Source: CAJQLB01 sp905479065 (lineage in GTDB: Bacteria > Bacteroidota > Bacteroidia > Flavobacteriales > Flavobacteriaceae). From it: a DNA stretch of 64,000 nt. This document shows positions 8,331-18,373 of this stretch, in pieces (within the stretch, counting starts at the first letter, position 1; the number at the start of each line of letters is the position of its first letter). The DNA lies in NCBI GenBank assembly GCA_943846735.1, contig OX044364.1:62001-126000 (forward strand), in the 5' to 3' direction. The position numbers and the translations under genes were made by a program. The notes under the pieces are model-generated. The model was not told where the DNA came from, searched no databases, and saw only the letters and a list, made by a program, of their open reading frames with translations.

Positions 8331-9181
8331 TTACAAAATCAAATTTTTCATTACCATATCCTGCCATAGGATTAGAAGGAGATTTTACAGAAGGCTATTT
8401 TTCAGTAAAACCAAATATTTATTCAGCAGAAGATACACTTCATATTAATGAAGAAAGTGTTGAAATTTCCAACGAGTATATTAAAGAACTTTATGATAAT
8501 GGGGTAATCTCAACTGTATACAAGATAGATTGTCCTCCTACATTTTTTAATTTTTGTTCTTCAAAAAATAAGCACATAGAAATTCCACTATCAAAACTTG
8601 CAAAGTTTATAAATATAGAAGTGTTCCTTATTATAACAGATGATATTGACAATTACCATGATGATTCATTCAATAAAGATTATTTTTTAGGAGAAAACAA
8701 AGGGGTTTTTCAGCTCCAAAAAGGAAATATTATAGGCTTTGCCGGATCTCAAAAAATAACGTTAGATTCATCATATACAAAGGGTGGTTCAAGTTTATTT
8801 AAATTTAGAAGAAGTGGTTCACAGCCAATATCTATTGACGTAGAAGATTCTTTAATACAAGTTACATATCCTCATATTGATGAAAAACTAGATATCATTA
8901 ATACGATGCCAAGAACTAAGAAATTAACATTTTTAAATTTATTTATTGTACCAGCTTTACAAGAAGCTTTTTTAAATCTCAAAAAAGCAGATGAAAACGA
9001 AGAGCTTGAAAATTATATTCAAGAACATAAATGGGCATATATATTAAGTGAAGGGTATCCAAACTATACTACAGATGAACCATTTACCTGTGCTCAAAAT
9101 TATTTACAAACTCTTTTGAAAAACGGGAAAAGGGAATCTAATATTCCAGTTCTTGATGCATTTTATAACGAATTATCCTAA
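8327..9181 (+). CDS. hypothetical protein, third gene of GHKL operon
   Basis: 284 aa, soluble, acidic, no membrane segment. The first 200 residues look beta-rich. The last 80 are helical (residues about 200-225, FLNLFIVPALQEAFLNL). Translation is coupled to the ATPase gene through an ATGA overlap, and the next gene starts 3 bp after its stop. No catalytic motif or known family recognised. Tight coupling suggests a structural or adaptor subunit of the same complex. Confidence 0.6.
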   Translation: MITKSNFSLPYPAIGLEGDFTEGYFSVKPNIYSAEDTLHINEESVEISNEYIKELYDNGVISTVYKIDCPPTFFNFCSSKNKHIEIPLSKLAKFINIEVFLIITDDIDNYHDDSFNKDYFLGENKGVFQLQKGNIIGFAGSQKITLDSSYTKGGSSLFKFRRSGSQPISIDVEDSLIQVTYPHIDEKLDIINTMPRTKKLTFLNLFIVPALQEAFLNLKKADENEELENYIQEHKWAYILSEGYPNYTTDEPFTCAQNYLQTLLKNGKRESNIPVLDAFYNELS

Positions 9182-9184
9182 ACT

Positions 9185-9949
9185 ATGAAAATTAAAAAAC
9201 TTAAAAAAGCAAGCTGTGAGCAGCTATATTCAAACCTGAAAAACAATTTATCTAGTGTAAAAAATAATTATATCGAACACAGTTCTGAATTCATACCTCT
9301 TACCAATGGGATGGAACGAATTGAATCTGGGTCATATGATGTTGATGATAGTTTATATAACCACAGATTCGAACAAATTATTTTAAAAACTGACGGCAGA
9401 GGAACTTATGATTTTGAAAATGCTAAAATAATTTACGAACTATTTGAGGATATGAGTCCTATGGATGCAAATGACGAAAGAATTTGGATTCGATTAACCC
9501 ATGATCATTTCCATAAATACATTGTTAAAAGGTGGATGACAGGTTCAAGGTCTGTAAAAGACATAAAAAGAGTCATCACAGAAAGGTTTTTTTATAAAGG
9601 GGATGCGCAAGCTGCAAGGGTTAGAAATGGAATTTCCAGATTATGGTGGATAGCTCACCTTACTGTTAATTTAGGAGAAGAAAATGATGAAAAAAAATGG
9701 GCCCTTACAAGAGCTATATGTGAATCTCAGGATTTCATAACATCCATTCTTGAAAGAAGTCTTGGAAGCTATAGTAATGTAAGAATAGGTATATTAGAGT
9801 TTTATTTGGAAAACAAAGAACTATTTGGAAGTTCAAAAAGTAAAAAAATACAGGCTTTATTAAAAGATATAAATAATTATGGTGGAGTATCTTTACTTTC
9901 CCTAATGGAAAAAGAGGAAGTAAAGGAGTTGGTGTCAGAATTAATTTAA
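9185..9949 (+). CDS. DUF6339-like protein, last gene of GHKL operon
   Basis: 254 aa. The middle carries RIWIRLTHDHFHKYIVKRW, then ITERFF, then RVRNGISRLWWIAHLT and ILERSLGS. From memory this series of conserved Trp/His/Arg motifs is that of the DUF6339 family, which I associate with defence loci; the assignment is moderate. Conserved Arg and Trp residues suggest nucleic-acid or protein binding, not an obvious nuclease. It follows the preceding gene by 3 bp and ends 16 bp before the convergent restriction operon. Confidence 0.55.
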   Translation: MKIKKLKKASCEQLYSNLKNNLSSVKNNYIEHSSEFIPLTNGMERIESGSYDVDDSLYNHRFEQIILKTDGRGTYDFENAKIIYELFEDMSPMDANDERIWIRLTHDHFHKYIVKRWMTGSRSVKDIKRVITERFFYKGDAQAARVRNGISRLWWIAHLTVNLGEENDEKKWALTRAICESQDFITSILERSLGSYSNVRIGILEFYLENKELFGSSKSKKIQALLKDINNYGGVSLLSLMEKEEVKELVSELI

Positions 9950-9965
9950 AATAAAACAAAAAGAA

Positions 9966-10866
9966 TTAAATGGTTTTAATTAACCACTCTGTTAAACCTG
10001 AAATATCATTTTCAAAAATATTATTGAACAGTTTTACATTGTTTAAATATGTTAATCCTACTTGTTGATCAACGTTTGTTATTTTTGAAGCACCTACATT
10101 TTTACCATCACTGGTGTCAAAAGTAAAAAGAGTCAAAGACACATTTAATTCTTGCGATAGTTTAAATAAAATATCCCAAGAAGGAAAATCACCAAATCTA
10201 TTTCTTGTTCCATGGAAAAATCTATTTGGGTCATATGAATTTATAGTATAGGGTGGCTTATATGTACATATTCTTTTTTCATAAATAGTGTTTACTTTAC
10301 CTGTTTTAGTATCCAAGGAAAAACCGTCAATATTTACCCCCCATGCAAGTGAGTTTGAAAATAACAGTTTGTCAATCAGGCTTGTGTTAATTCTAGCAGC
10401 AGCGTTATACATTGCCTTACGTTGTGTAAAACTTTGCTTATCTCGCCACCAATCTAAAAATTCAGATTCAGAGTATTCTGTATCTATCTCAAACTTAATA
10501 CAACCATAGCGCTCCCTCGTTGAATAAATTCTATACCGTCTAGACTGTTCAGACGTAATAATTATATAATACGGTATTCCTAGTTATTTGCAGAATTTGA
10601 ATCTAGCTAACTCTTCATGGTTGTTTAATGAACTAATTGTAATTAAAGAAAAATCTAAAACCTGATAAGCTTCAATTCCACACTTAAATTCATCTTCTTC
10701 TTTTAGAAGTCCCTGAATGTCGAATATTTTAAGTTTAGAAAATATTTCGCTCGAATATGCGTGATGCCGTTCTGTATCTCTTCTTACCAAAAAATAATAT
10801 CTTTTAAATGATTGTAGAGTTCCTGTTCCTTTGCCTCTATGATTTCTGATAATTCTCCTTGCTCAT
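9966..10866 (-). pseudogene. third restriction-operon gene, interrupted (frameshift and nonsense)
   Basis: The ATG at 10864-10866 overlaps the mcrC stop (ATGA). The frame breaks after nine codons. Removing one base near 10839 gives MSKENYQKSRGKGTG and rejoins the main frame. A TAA at 10584-10586 then interrupts it, after which the same frame continues (LGIPYYIIITSEQ) to the stop at 9966. The repaired length is about 299 aa. The product is soluble with a Trp/Arg-rich centre (FLDWWRDKQSF). I do not recognise the family. Its place after the McrC-like gene parallels BsuMI, which has three restriction genes, so a third restriction component is likely. Confidence 0.55.
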
Positions 10867-12204
10867 TCCTCGATAAGAGTAGGTAGTCTGTGATAGAATA
10901 TTTTAGAAACCCCACTATTTTCATGATGCTTTATTTCATAATATGTACCTAATTTATCTTTGACTCCTATTGCATCTGGATATATTAAATGACATGTATT
11001 TACATTTAATTTTATGGTGTAGGCTAGCATTTGGTATACGTCACTAATAGATACCCCGCTTTTTTTACGGTCAATCTCTAGAGCCTCTTCTTTAGTATAA
11101 ATCACTTTGTATTTTGTATCTAAAATGATATCATTTAAATCTCGACTTATATATATATCTGGTTTTAGTCTAAACGATTGTTTAATAACTGTATCCGTTT
11201 CATCTTTCTCTTGTGCTAAAGGTCTTTGTTTACCATCTTGATCGCCTTGGCTCACAATATCTTTAATTCCTAATTTATACTGAAACTCATCTTTAATAAA
11301 ACCAAAAAGAAAGTCTTCAAATAGTTTCTCTGTAGGTATCAAGAAAGTAAAGATTTCAAGATCATTTTCATCACTTTTAATAGACATTCCTGACAAAAAC
11401 ATTTTACAGTAATCTAAAATAATTTTCATGTTGTCATTTAGAGGAGAGACAACAACGCGCTCACAATCCAAGGCGGTTAGAAAAATATCATCTACATCAT
11501 CAAGTATCCAAGTTATTTCTTGAAGATATTTTTTTATCTCCTCGTTATCTGTGTGTTGTAACAATAGTTTTGATGTGTGTTTAATAACTTGGTTGTAAAG
11601 GTTGTTGATTTCTAAACTATCGTATACACAGGGTAAAACATGTGCATTGCCGGTATAATAATTAGTGGCATATTTTGAGAAATCAATCCGGCCCCTAAGT
11701 GTTCCAATTGATTCTTCTTTTTCAATGTATGATTGATGCTTATTGTATGTAAGGTCATCTCTTGTAAGATTAGCAAAAAGATGGATAAGAATATCTAAGA
11801 AACTAAAAGTTCTTGTATCCCAACTAGAAAAGGTTTTTGGAAAATTTATTTTAGAGCATCTAGATAACCACCACAGTAAATTTTTATTTGAAATTTCTAC
11901 TAGTTCAGATTCTGTATACTTCTTTACTCCATTTTCAAGAGTTTTAGGAATAATTTGAACTGTGTTATCACCATATTTAATCGATCCAATATAATTACCC
12001 GCTTTAATATAGGTATCATGAAATGAAAAAAATTGTTGTTCAGTTTGCTTTGAAGTCATCATCAAAATAAACAGAAGTTAACCCAAACTGTTTCCTCTCA
12101 GTCCAAAGTTTATTTAGTACAGATTTAAAAGTAGCTCTTTCTTCTTTTGATTCAAGAAAAGAGCCTTTGTAATCTTTCTTCTGATATTCAAAAAAGACAC
12201 TCAT
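10863..12204 (-). CDS. mcrC: McrC / LlaJI-type restriction endonuclease subunit, one frameshift near 12,050
   Basis: The likely start is the ATG at 12202-12204, which overlaps the stop of the McrB-like gene (TAATG). That frame (MSVFFEYQKKDYKG) ends at about 12052 and the main 400-codon frame lies one base over, again fixed by removing one base. The rest is intact. The C-terminal half has a PD-(D/E)xK nuclease core: KPDIYISRDLNDIILDTKYK, with the catalytic Asp in PD and the DxK pair. The N-terminus (YIGSIKYGDNTVQIIPK) is the McrC signature. In the family this subunit cuts DNA when driven by the McrB-type NTPase. Confidence 0.75.
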
Positions 12205-14240
12205 TAATCTTGAGATGTTTCATCAGTTTCAACTACATCCAAATTATCTTCAGCACTCTTAATACTCTCAACTTCTAATAGGCCTCTATCCTTCCAAATT
12301 TGATTATTAAAAATAATTCCAGGTTTTGGTATGGCTTCTCCTTCTTTATCTTTTTGTGTTTTCTCAATAATCTCCTTTACCTTTCTTTAGGTCATACATA
12401 AAGTATTCATTTAATAACGGCAATACTTGTTTATTAAGGATATTGACTAAAGTGTCGTTATCCATAAAGTAGGAATGACCAATTTCAAAATCTACTGATT
12501 TTTTTGCTCTAATTATTCTATTAAGACAGTTAGCATATTAACTCTTTGTTGTATGTCATCATTAGAAAATCCATTTTCCTCAAGTTCATTTTTAAGAATG
12601 TTAGGGTCCGGATATAATGCCTTAAACTCAAATCGTCTCCTTAGTGCTATATCAACAAGTGCAATAGATTTATCCGCAGTATTCATTGTTCCTATAATAT
12701 GTAAATTGGATGGTACTGTAAAAGGTTCACCAGACGGCAGAGTAGCAGTTAGCTTTCCATTTCTTTTGTCTTTTTCAATAAGAGCAATTAGTTCTCCAAA
12801 TACCCTTGAAATATTGGCTCTGTTTATTTCGTCTAAGAATGATTACAAACTTGATTGTCATTATTATTTTGAGTTTGATCGTATCGAAAACTTTATTATG
12901 TTTTTTTGATCTAATCCCTCATGGTAATTAATTAAAATACCTTTGTAATAATCTGAATTATTTCCTTCCATTTCATGGGTTGGGTCATCGTAGAATTTTT
13001 TCAAAGTTGTTTTATTAAGAGTAAATAATTTTCCTTCTCCGTCTTTTGTATAAGTCTTCATTGAATCACCACAATTTCTTTTATTCTGAAATATGCTTAT
13101 TCCTTTTAGCTCTAAAAAACCCATTTGTTTTAATCTCTAATTTTATACTTTTCAATAGATCTTCAAAACTATATACAAGCCAGTTTTCTTATTAGTAATT
13201 TGTTATAAGAGATTGTATTAGCCTCTGACCATGCTAGTATCCATCTGAGCTCTTTCACAAATTTCTTTAAACACTCCATTTTTGTATTTAAAAACTACTC
13301 CGCTACCATCCTCTGTAGGCGACGGCTTTAGTCCCTGGACAAAATCTTCGTAAGAAAAACTTTGATGCATGGTTACAAACTCTATTCGTTTTCCGAGTTC
13401 CGTTTGAAATAATTCTTGAGCTTCTTCATAACTATTATATTCTACACCAATGATGTCAAGAGCCTTAGTTATGGTAGAGTAGGTTTTTCCTGTTCCCGGA
13501 GGCCCATAAAGTATTTGATTTAGCGGATATTTCATTAGTTTAGGTTTTGAATAGAATTCGTGTGATTGATTAATCATTTCTTTAACATAATTTTTTTGGG
13601 CCTCTTTTGAGCCTTCAAGGTATTTTTCGGAAAATTCTTCAACTAACAATACAGGCTTAAAAAAATTGATATCATATATTGTTTCATCTGAAATTTCAAA
13701 TGTTTTGTTATCTTTTTTTATTAGTCCAGATTCAACCGCTCTACCTAAAAATATATTTGTTGATTTTTCTGCTAGTTCATCATCTATACCGTCAGAAAAA
13801 TATTCTTTACAGTTTTGAAAGATTTCTTCAACTGTCTTTTTTTGCATATTAATAAGAGAATGATCTCTTATGATTTTGAATGGGCTAATAATTTCATTAT
13901 TAATTAGTGCTTGATAATTTAGAATATATGTTTTCATATATTCTTCATATGATAATTTTTTAGCAATAAATTTCTTAGCGTTTTCACCTAAAACGAAATG
14001 CCCATCCGGGTCATTATAAAATATGCCAAGCTCTCTTGCAGGTATATAAGCAGAACCATATGCTTTCTTTTTATATTTACCCAAAATACCAAATTCTTCA
14101 AGAGATTGGGCTAGTTCTTCAGCAGGTTCAAGTAATCTATCTTTTGATAGTTTGTTATAACAAGAGATATAAGCTAAAAACAAAGGTTCATTTATTCGTC
14201 TCCAACTATCAAAATAAATTCGGGTTTTAATACTTTTCAT
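12204..14240 (-). pseudogene. mcrB: McrB-like AAA+ NTPase (LlaJI R1-type), interrupted several times
   Basis: The first 340 codons (14240 to 13218) are intact: an N-terminal specificity region of about 240 aa, then Walker A GPPGTGKT. Beyond this the protein is spread over all three frames. Recognisable pieces are SFEDLLKSIKLEIK (near 13,150), KDGEGKLFTLNKTTLKKFY (near 13,050), Walker B as FVIILDEINRANISRVFGEL (near 12,830), sensor I as IIGTMNTADKSIALVD with arginine-finger RRRFEF (near 12,650), and a C-terminal tail to 12204. About six single-base changes are needed, five insertions and one deletion. As given the gene is dead. It starts 3 bp after the XRE gene and its stop overlaps mcrC, so the operon order is regulator, McrB, McrC, third gene. 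Confidence 0.7.
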
Positions 14241-14243
14241 TTT

Positions 14244-14456
14244 TTATATTTCTTTTGTTAAATCAGATACTGTCATTCCGAGGGCATTACTTATTTTTTC
14301 TAATACGGTTATTGAAATATTCCTTTTACCACTTTCGATACTTGGTATATAAGTTCTATCTAAGTCTGCTAGTAATGCGAGTTTTTCTTGAGATAAACCT
14401 TGCTTTACTCGTATTTCTTTTATTCTTTGGCCAATCTTGATCTTTAAATTTTCCAT
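14244..14456 (-). CDS. XRE-family control (C) protein of the restriction-modification system
   Basis: 70 aa, essentially one HTH_3 domain: IGQRIKEIRVKQGLSQEKLA followed by a recognition helix in DRTYIPSIESGKRNIS. Size and position match C proteins that time the expression of restriction and methyltransferase genes. It is the first gene of the restriction operon and divergent from the methyltransferases, with two palindromic boxes in the intergenic space (14479-14503) as probable operators. It probably represses its own promoter and delays restriction until host DNA is methylated; this role is inferred from the family. Confidence 0.8.
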   Translation of the reverse strand: MENLKIKIGQRIKEIRVKQGLSQEKLALLADLDRTYIPSIESGKRNISITVLEKISNALGMTVSDLTKEI

Positions 14457-14478
14457 AGGTTAAAGATGATTTATTGTA

Positions 14479-14503
14479 GACAACTGTACAACGGACAACT
14501 GTC
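14479..14503. promoter_or_regulatory. paired C-box-like operators
   Basis: GACAACTGTA (14479-14488) and GACAACTGTC (14494-14503) are direct copies 15 bp apart, each a near or perfect GACA-AC-TGTC palindrome. Together they form a larger near-symmetric GTAGACA...TGTCTAC element. Such paired sites are typical targets of C proteins. They lie between the XRE start and the methyltransferase promoter. Confidence 0.5.
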
Positions 14504-14518
14504 TACATAATTAAAAAA

Positions 14519-14548
14519 TTGTATAGATGAATATTGTTAGTAATTTTA
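14519..14548 (+). promoter_or_regulatory. probable promoter of the methyltransferase genes
   Basis: TTG at 14519-14521 and TAATTTTA at 14541-14548 (one mismatch to TAnnTTTG) with a 19 bp spacer, about 50 bp before the methyltransferase ATG at 14599. Confidence 0.4.
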
Positions 14549-14598
14549 TATAAAATAGTTTTATTAATCATTGGATTGCATGTATTTTAGAGCTCGAT

Positions 14599-16030
14599 AT
14601 GAAATCAAAACAACAATACTCTTATATAGATTTATTTGCCGGAGCTGGAGGTCTTTCAATTGGTTTTGGTAACCATGGTTTCCATTTAGAATTGGCAAAT
14701 GATATCGCAGAACCCGCATTAGAAACTTTAAAGTATAATTTGAACAATACCCATCCCAAGTACACCTAATGATCGTGTTATTCTCGGTGATATTAAGGAA
14801 CTCTATGAGCATCTTGGAACAGGAGATGTAGATTATGAAATGCAAGGTCATATGGTTGTAGAGACCAACAAAGAAGTGGAGTTAAGAAAAAAAGCACCAT
14901 CATTAAAAGATAACAACTCGGTTAGAGAAATTTTATCTGCCATTAATCATATAGATGTTCTTGCAGGTGGACCACCTTGTCAGGGTTTTTCTATGATAGG
15001 GAGAGCTAAAAAAGCAACTTTAGAGGAACGAACTAAAGGTTTTATTGATGACCCAAGAAATCAGCTTTTTAAATATTATTTAAAGTTTGCAGAAAAGCTA
15101 TCACCAAAATTGGTGTTGATTGAAAATGTGAAAGGGTTAGCCTCTGCATCAGGTTATAGAGATTTAATAGAGAACTCATTAAGCAAGACAGGGAAGTTTG
15201 GTTACGTTACAGCCTCTAAAATTCTTAACGCTAAAGATTTTGGGCTTGCCCAAAACAGGGAGCGAATCTTCTTTATAGGGTTGAGGAAAGATATTTCTGA
15301 TAAACATAATATTTCAGCTGAGGATATTTTTACAGATATTATAAACGATAAAAGAGATCCATTAAAGTTGAAAGATGTAATATTTGATTTACCAGTTATT
15401 AATGCTAACCCCAAGCCGAATAATTATAAAGAAAATGCTGAATATTCCTTTGCAAATCCAGATTGCTTTGGTAAAAACATTTCAGACATTCCTTACAGTA
15501 AATTGATTACTAAAAATGGGAAATCTGCTAAATATCGTAATTTAATTAATACTTACAATAACAATAAAATAAAGCCTAAACACCTTTATAATCATAAATC
15601 TAGATATCATAATGAAAGAGATAGATTTATCTACAAACATTTGGTGGCAGGTAAATATTTAAATGACCCTGTCAACAAAACAGCTCTTTCTAGAGTTACA
15701 TATGGTGTTATTATTGATGAAAATGGTGAAAAAAAAGTAAAAGGTTTTGGAGATAAATATTTTAAACTAGACCCTAACAGTATTTCTAAAACTATCATTG
15801 CACATCTAGAAACTGATGGTAATTCTTATGTTCATCCTGGTGAGTTTCCAAGAAGCATAACACCAAGGGAGGCAGCTCGTATTCAATCTTTTCCAGATTG
15901 GTATTTCTTTAAAGGTAATACTAGAAACCAACTCAAACAGATTGGGAATGCAGTCCCGCCTATTTTAGCAGGTGTATTTGCTAAGACTTTTAAAAAGACT
16001 TTAGATACCTTATATGAAGAAGCAAACTAA
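14599..16030 (+). CDS. C5-cytosine DNA methyltransferase 1, one frameshift near 14,760
   Basis: The true start is the ATG at 14599 (MKSKQQYSYIDLFAGAGGLS), which supplies SAM-binding motif I. That frame stops at about 14768, and one base must be dropped between about 14751 and 14770 to join the rest, giving 476 aa. Later motifs are all present: IV with the catalytic Cys in GGPPCQGFS, VI ENVKGL, VIII QNRERIF, IX PREAARIQSFPDW and X QIGNAVPP. It methylates cytosine at C5 in the recognition site of the adjacent restriction system. Its end overlaps methyltransferase 2 by 17 bp. Paired C5 methyltransferases are typical of LlaJI/BsuMI-type systems with asymmetric sites. Confidence 0.85.
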
Positions 16031-17282
16031 GTTAACATTTATAGACCTTTTTGCAGGTTGTGGAGGTTTATCTGAAGGTTTTCTTCAGTCAGGTAAATTT
16101 GACGGCCTCGCTCATGTGGAATGGGAAATTCCTATGGTAAGAACTTTAAGAAACCGATTAACTAAGAAATGGGATCATTCTGAAGAAGATTCTTTAAAGC
16201 ATGTAATTCATTTTGATATTCAAAAAACTGATGAATTAATAAATGGTAATTGGTCTTCAGAAACAATAAATGATTATGGCAATACAAACCATGAAGAAGT
16301 TGTAAATAAAGGTTTAAAAGGGGTAGTGGGTGATAAAAAAGTCAATTTAATTATTGGTGGACCTCCTTGTCAGGCATATTCAGTTGCAGGAAGAGCACAG
16401 GACAAAAATTCTATGAAAGATGATTACAGAAATTATCTTTTCGAGAGTTTTATAAACGTTGTAGATGCTTTTAAACCTGAGGTTTTTGTTTTCGAGAATG
16501 TCCCGGGTATGTTAAGTGCAAGTCCAGGAGATAAAATGGTTACAGAAAGAGTTTACGAATCTTTCAGTAAATACGGATACACAATAAAAAAGCCTAATGA
16601 ATTGAAAAATGCAATTCAGGTAGCAAGTGATTTTGGAGTTGCCCAAAAAAGAAAACGTGTAATTATTATTGGTGTAAGAAATGATGTTTTGTCTGATGAT
16701 TTTAGCTTAAAAACTATTTATAAAGAAATAGACAATCTTAAATCTGATAAAACAGTTTCAATCAAAGAGGTCATAGGGAAATTACCTGTTTTTATACCTT
16801 CAGACAAGATTGAGAAAATTAATGGAAGAAATCATTCCCACAAACCAATAAATACCGAATTAGAATATAATGATAATTTGTGGCCGCGTTTTCATAACGA
16901 AAGAGATATAAAAGTTTTTAAACACTGGGTCTCTAATAAGATGAATAAAAAGCCGATGGTTGAAAGAATATCTTTTTATAATAAACTTTTAGACAAAAAC
17001 GCTAAACATGCTAAGTATAGAAACCTTGAATGGAAAAATCCTTCCCAAACAATTGTAGCGCATTTGTATAAAGATGGTTTAATGTTTATTCATCCGGATG
17101 CTAAACAGGCTAGGAGTATCTCTGTAAAAGAAGCTGCTTTAATACAATCATTTCCTGATGATTTTGAATTTACAGAGAAAATGGGGTACAATTATAAAAT
17201 GATTGGTAATGCTGTTCCTCCTTTAATGGCTGAAAAGATTGCATTAGCTGTGTTTAATGTCTTCAAAACACTCAAAGATTAA
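16014..17282 (+). CDS. C5-cytosine DNA methyltransferase 2
   Basis: 422 aa, intact. Motif I FIDLFAGCGGLSEGF at residues about 9-23, motif IV GGPPCQAYS with the catalytic Cys, VI FENVPGM, VIII AQKRKRV, IX VKEAALIQSFPDDF and X MIGNAVPPL. It overlaps methyltransferase 1 by 17 bp, so they are co-translated. The target-recognition region between motifs VIII and IX differs from that of methyltransferase 1, in line with each enzyme modifying one strand of an asymmetric site. Its 3' end overlaps the convergent gene at 17279 by 4 bp. Confidence 0.93.
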   Translation: MKKQTKLTFIDLFAGCGGLSEGFLQSGKFDGLAHVEWEIPMVRTLRNRLTKKWDHSEEDSLKHVIHFDIQKTDELINGNWSSETINDYGNTNHEEVVNKGLKGVVGDKKVNLIIGGPPCQAYSVAGRAQDKNSMKDDYRNYLFESFINVVDAFKPEVFVFENVPGMLSASPGDKMVTERVYESFSKYGYTIKKPNELKNAIQVASDFGVAQKRKRVIIIGVRNDVLSDDFSLKTIYKEIDNLKSDKTVSIKEVIGKLPVFIPSDKIEKINGRNHSHKPINTELEYNDNLWPRFHNERDIKVFKHWVSNKMNKKPMVERISFYNKLLDKNAKHAKYRNLEWKNPSQTIVAHLYKDGLMFIHPDAKQARSISVKEAALIQSFPDDFEFTEKMGYNYKMIGNAVPPLMAEKIALAVFNVFKTLKD

Positions 17283-17965
17283 TTATTTATATTAATATTT
17301 TCAGTTAATTCGTAACTATCCGCTCTGAAATATCCGTAATCAACTGATAAAATGTCAAAAAACTGCTCTAAAGTTGTTAAAATAATATTAGTGTAATCAA
17401 TTAATCGCTCTCTTTGCTCTTTTAAAGTCATCATTCCTAGTGTTTTATAACCATGAAATATATTATTTCTTATTTGATAAGTGAAAGCGAGTAAATGATA
17501 TTGGTCAATTTGTCCAAGGTTATCATTTCCTAGTTGATTTATTGCGCTTCTATAGTTGTTTAAGAAACTTTCCTCAATATCTAATTTTGAGCATTTATTT
17601 GTTTTATTAATGTTTGGATCATTTTGAATAAATGGTGTATTTTTAATTAAGGTTTTAACTGAACCAAATTCTCCGTAAGTCAAATAGAAGTCTTTTGTGT
17701 CATTTGATGCGTACAAAAATTCAAGTAAATTATATATTTTGGTATGAGTTAAGATATTCCTTTGATCCCAAATGTATTTTCTTGAAAAAGTAGTTTTCCA
17801 ATCTATTTCATAAATCATGTTAAATGCAAAAAATGAATAAATAAATTTAGAGGGTTCAAATAATTGCCAATCTCCAGTTTCGTTTATGCCATGTTTTAAA
17901 TTCTTTGCAAAGAGATAAGACAGTTCAATACTTTTAATTTTGTTAATTAGTTCAATTTTCAGCAT
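17279..17965 (-). CDS. HEPN-like protein next to the methyltransferases
   Basis: 228 aa from the ATG at 17963-17965 (MLKIELINKIK); a GTG at 17999-18001 would add 12 residues. The protein is helical and soluble. Near the C-terminus it has YQIRNNIFHGYKTLG, where R-NNIF-H fits the HEPN R-x4-H signature with the usual Asn after Arg. HEPN proteins are often RNases guarding restriction systems or acting as toxins. It is convergent with methyltransferase 2. The family call rests on one motif plus predicted helicity and is tentative. Confidence 0.5.
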   Translation of the reverse strand: MLKIELINKIKSIELSYLFAKNLKHGINETGDWQLFEPSKFIYSFFAFNMIYEIDWKTTFSRKYIWDQRNILTHTKIYNLLEFLYASNDTKDFYLTYGEFGSVKTLIKNTPFIQNDPNINKTNKCSKLDIEESFLNNYRSAINQLGNDNLGQIDQYHLLAFTYQIRNNIFHGYKTLGMMTLKEQRERLIDYTNIILTTLEQFFDILSVDYGYFRADSYELTENININN

Positions 17966-18127
17966 TTTTATTGTTTTATATTTATAAAATTTTATTGCCA
18001 CATCTTATTGGCTCAACAACTTAATTTACTAGAAAAACCTTGTTTTTTATTTATTTGCGATTGGGTCATTAAGTTGATTTATGTATTTTTTCTTAATTTT
18101 AAAATTACGAATTAAAAATATATTAAA

Positions 18128-18373
18128 ATGAAAATAAAATTTCAAGAAATGATTATTGCCATCTTTGCTTTTGTTGGTTTTTTTACTATTGTTACTGGTT
18201 TTACAAGTGAAGAAAAAGAGATCGGTAGATATCAAATTGCAGTCACAAATTCAGGAGGTCGAAAAGTTCAGCTTTATCGAGTTGACACAAAAACTGGTGT
18301 AATTGTGGATATAAATGAAAGAGAATTAGAAAAAATAAGAGATAGAAAAGGAAATATGGATAAACAGCAATAG
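18128..18373 (+). CDS. small exported or membrane-anchored hypothetical protein
   Basis: 81 aa. Residues about 8-25 (MIIAIFAFVGFFTIVTGF) form a signal peptide or membrane anchor, followed by a short domain with YQIAVTNSGGRKVQLYRVDTK and a charged tail. The phrase 'xYRVDTKTGxI' recurs in small exported proteins that read out a simple beta-strand pair, but no function is known. It lies at the right side of the defence island, alone. Confidence 0.5.
   Translation: MKIKFQEMIIAIFAFVGFFTIVTGFTSEEKEIGRYQIAVTNSGGRKVQLYRVDTKTGVIVDINERELEKIRDRKGNMDKQQ

Noticed and set aside
12553..12909. Plus-strand ORF of 118 codons
   Set aside because: It is the mirror of the McrB AAA+ domain on the minus strand, where Walker B and sensor motifs are readable.
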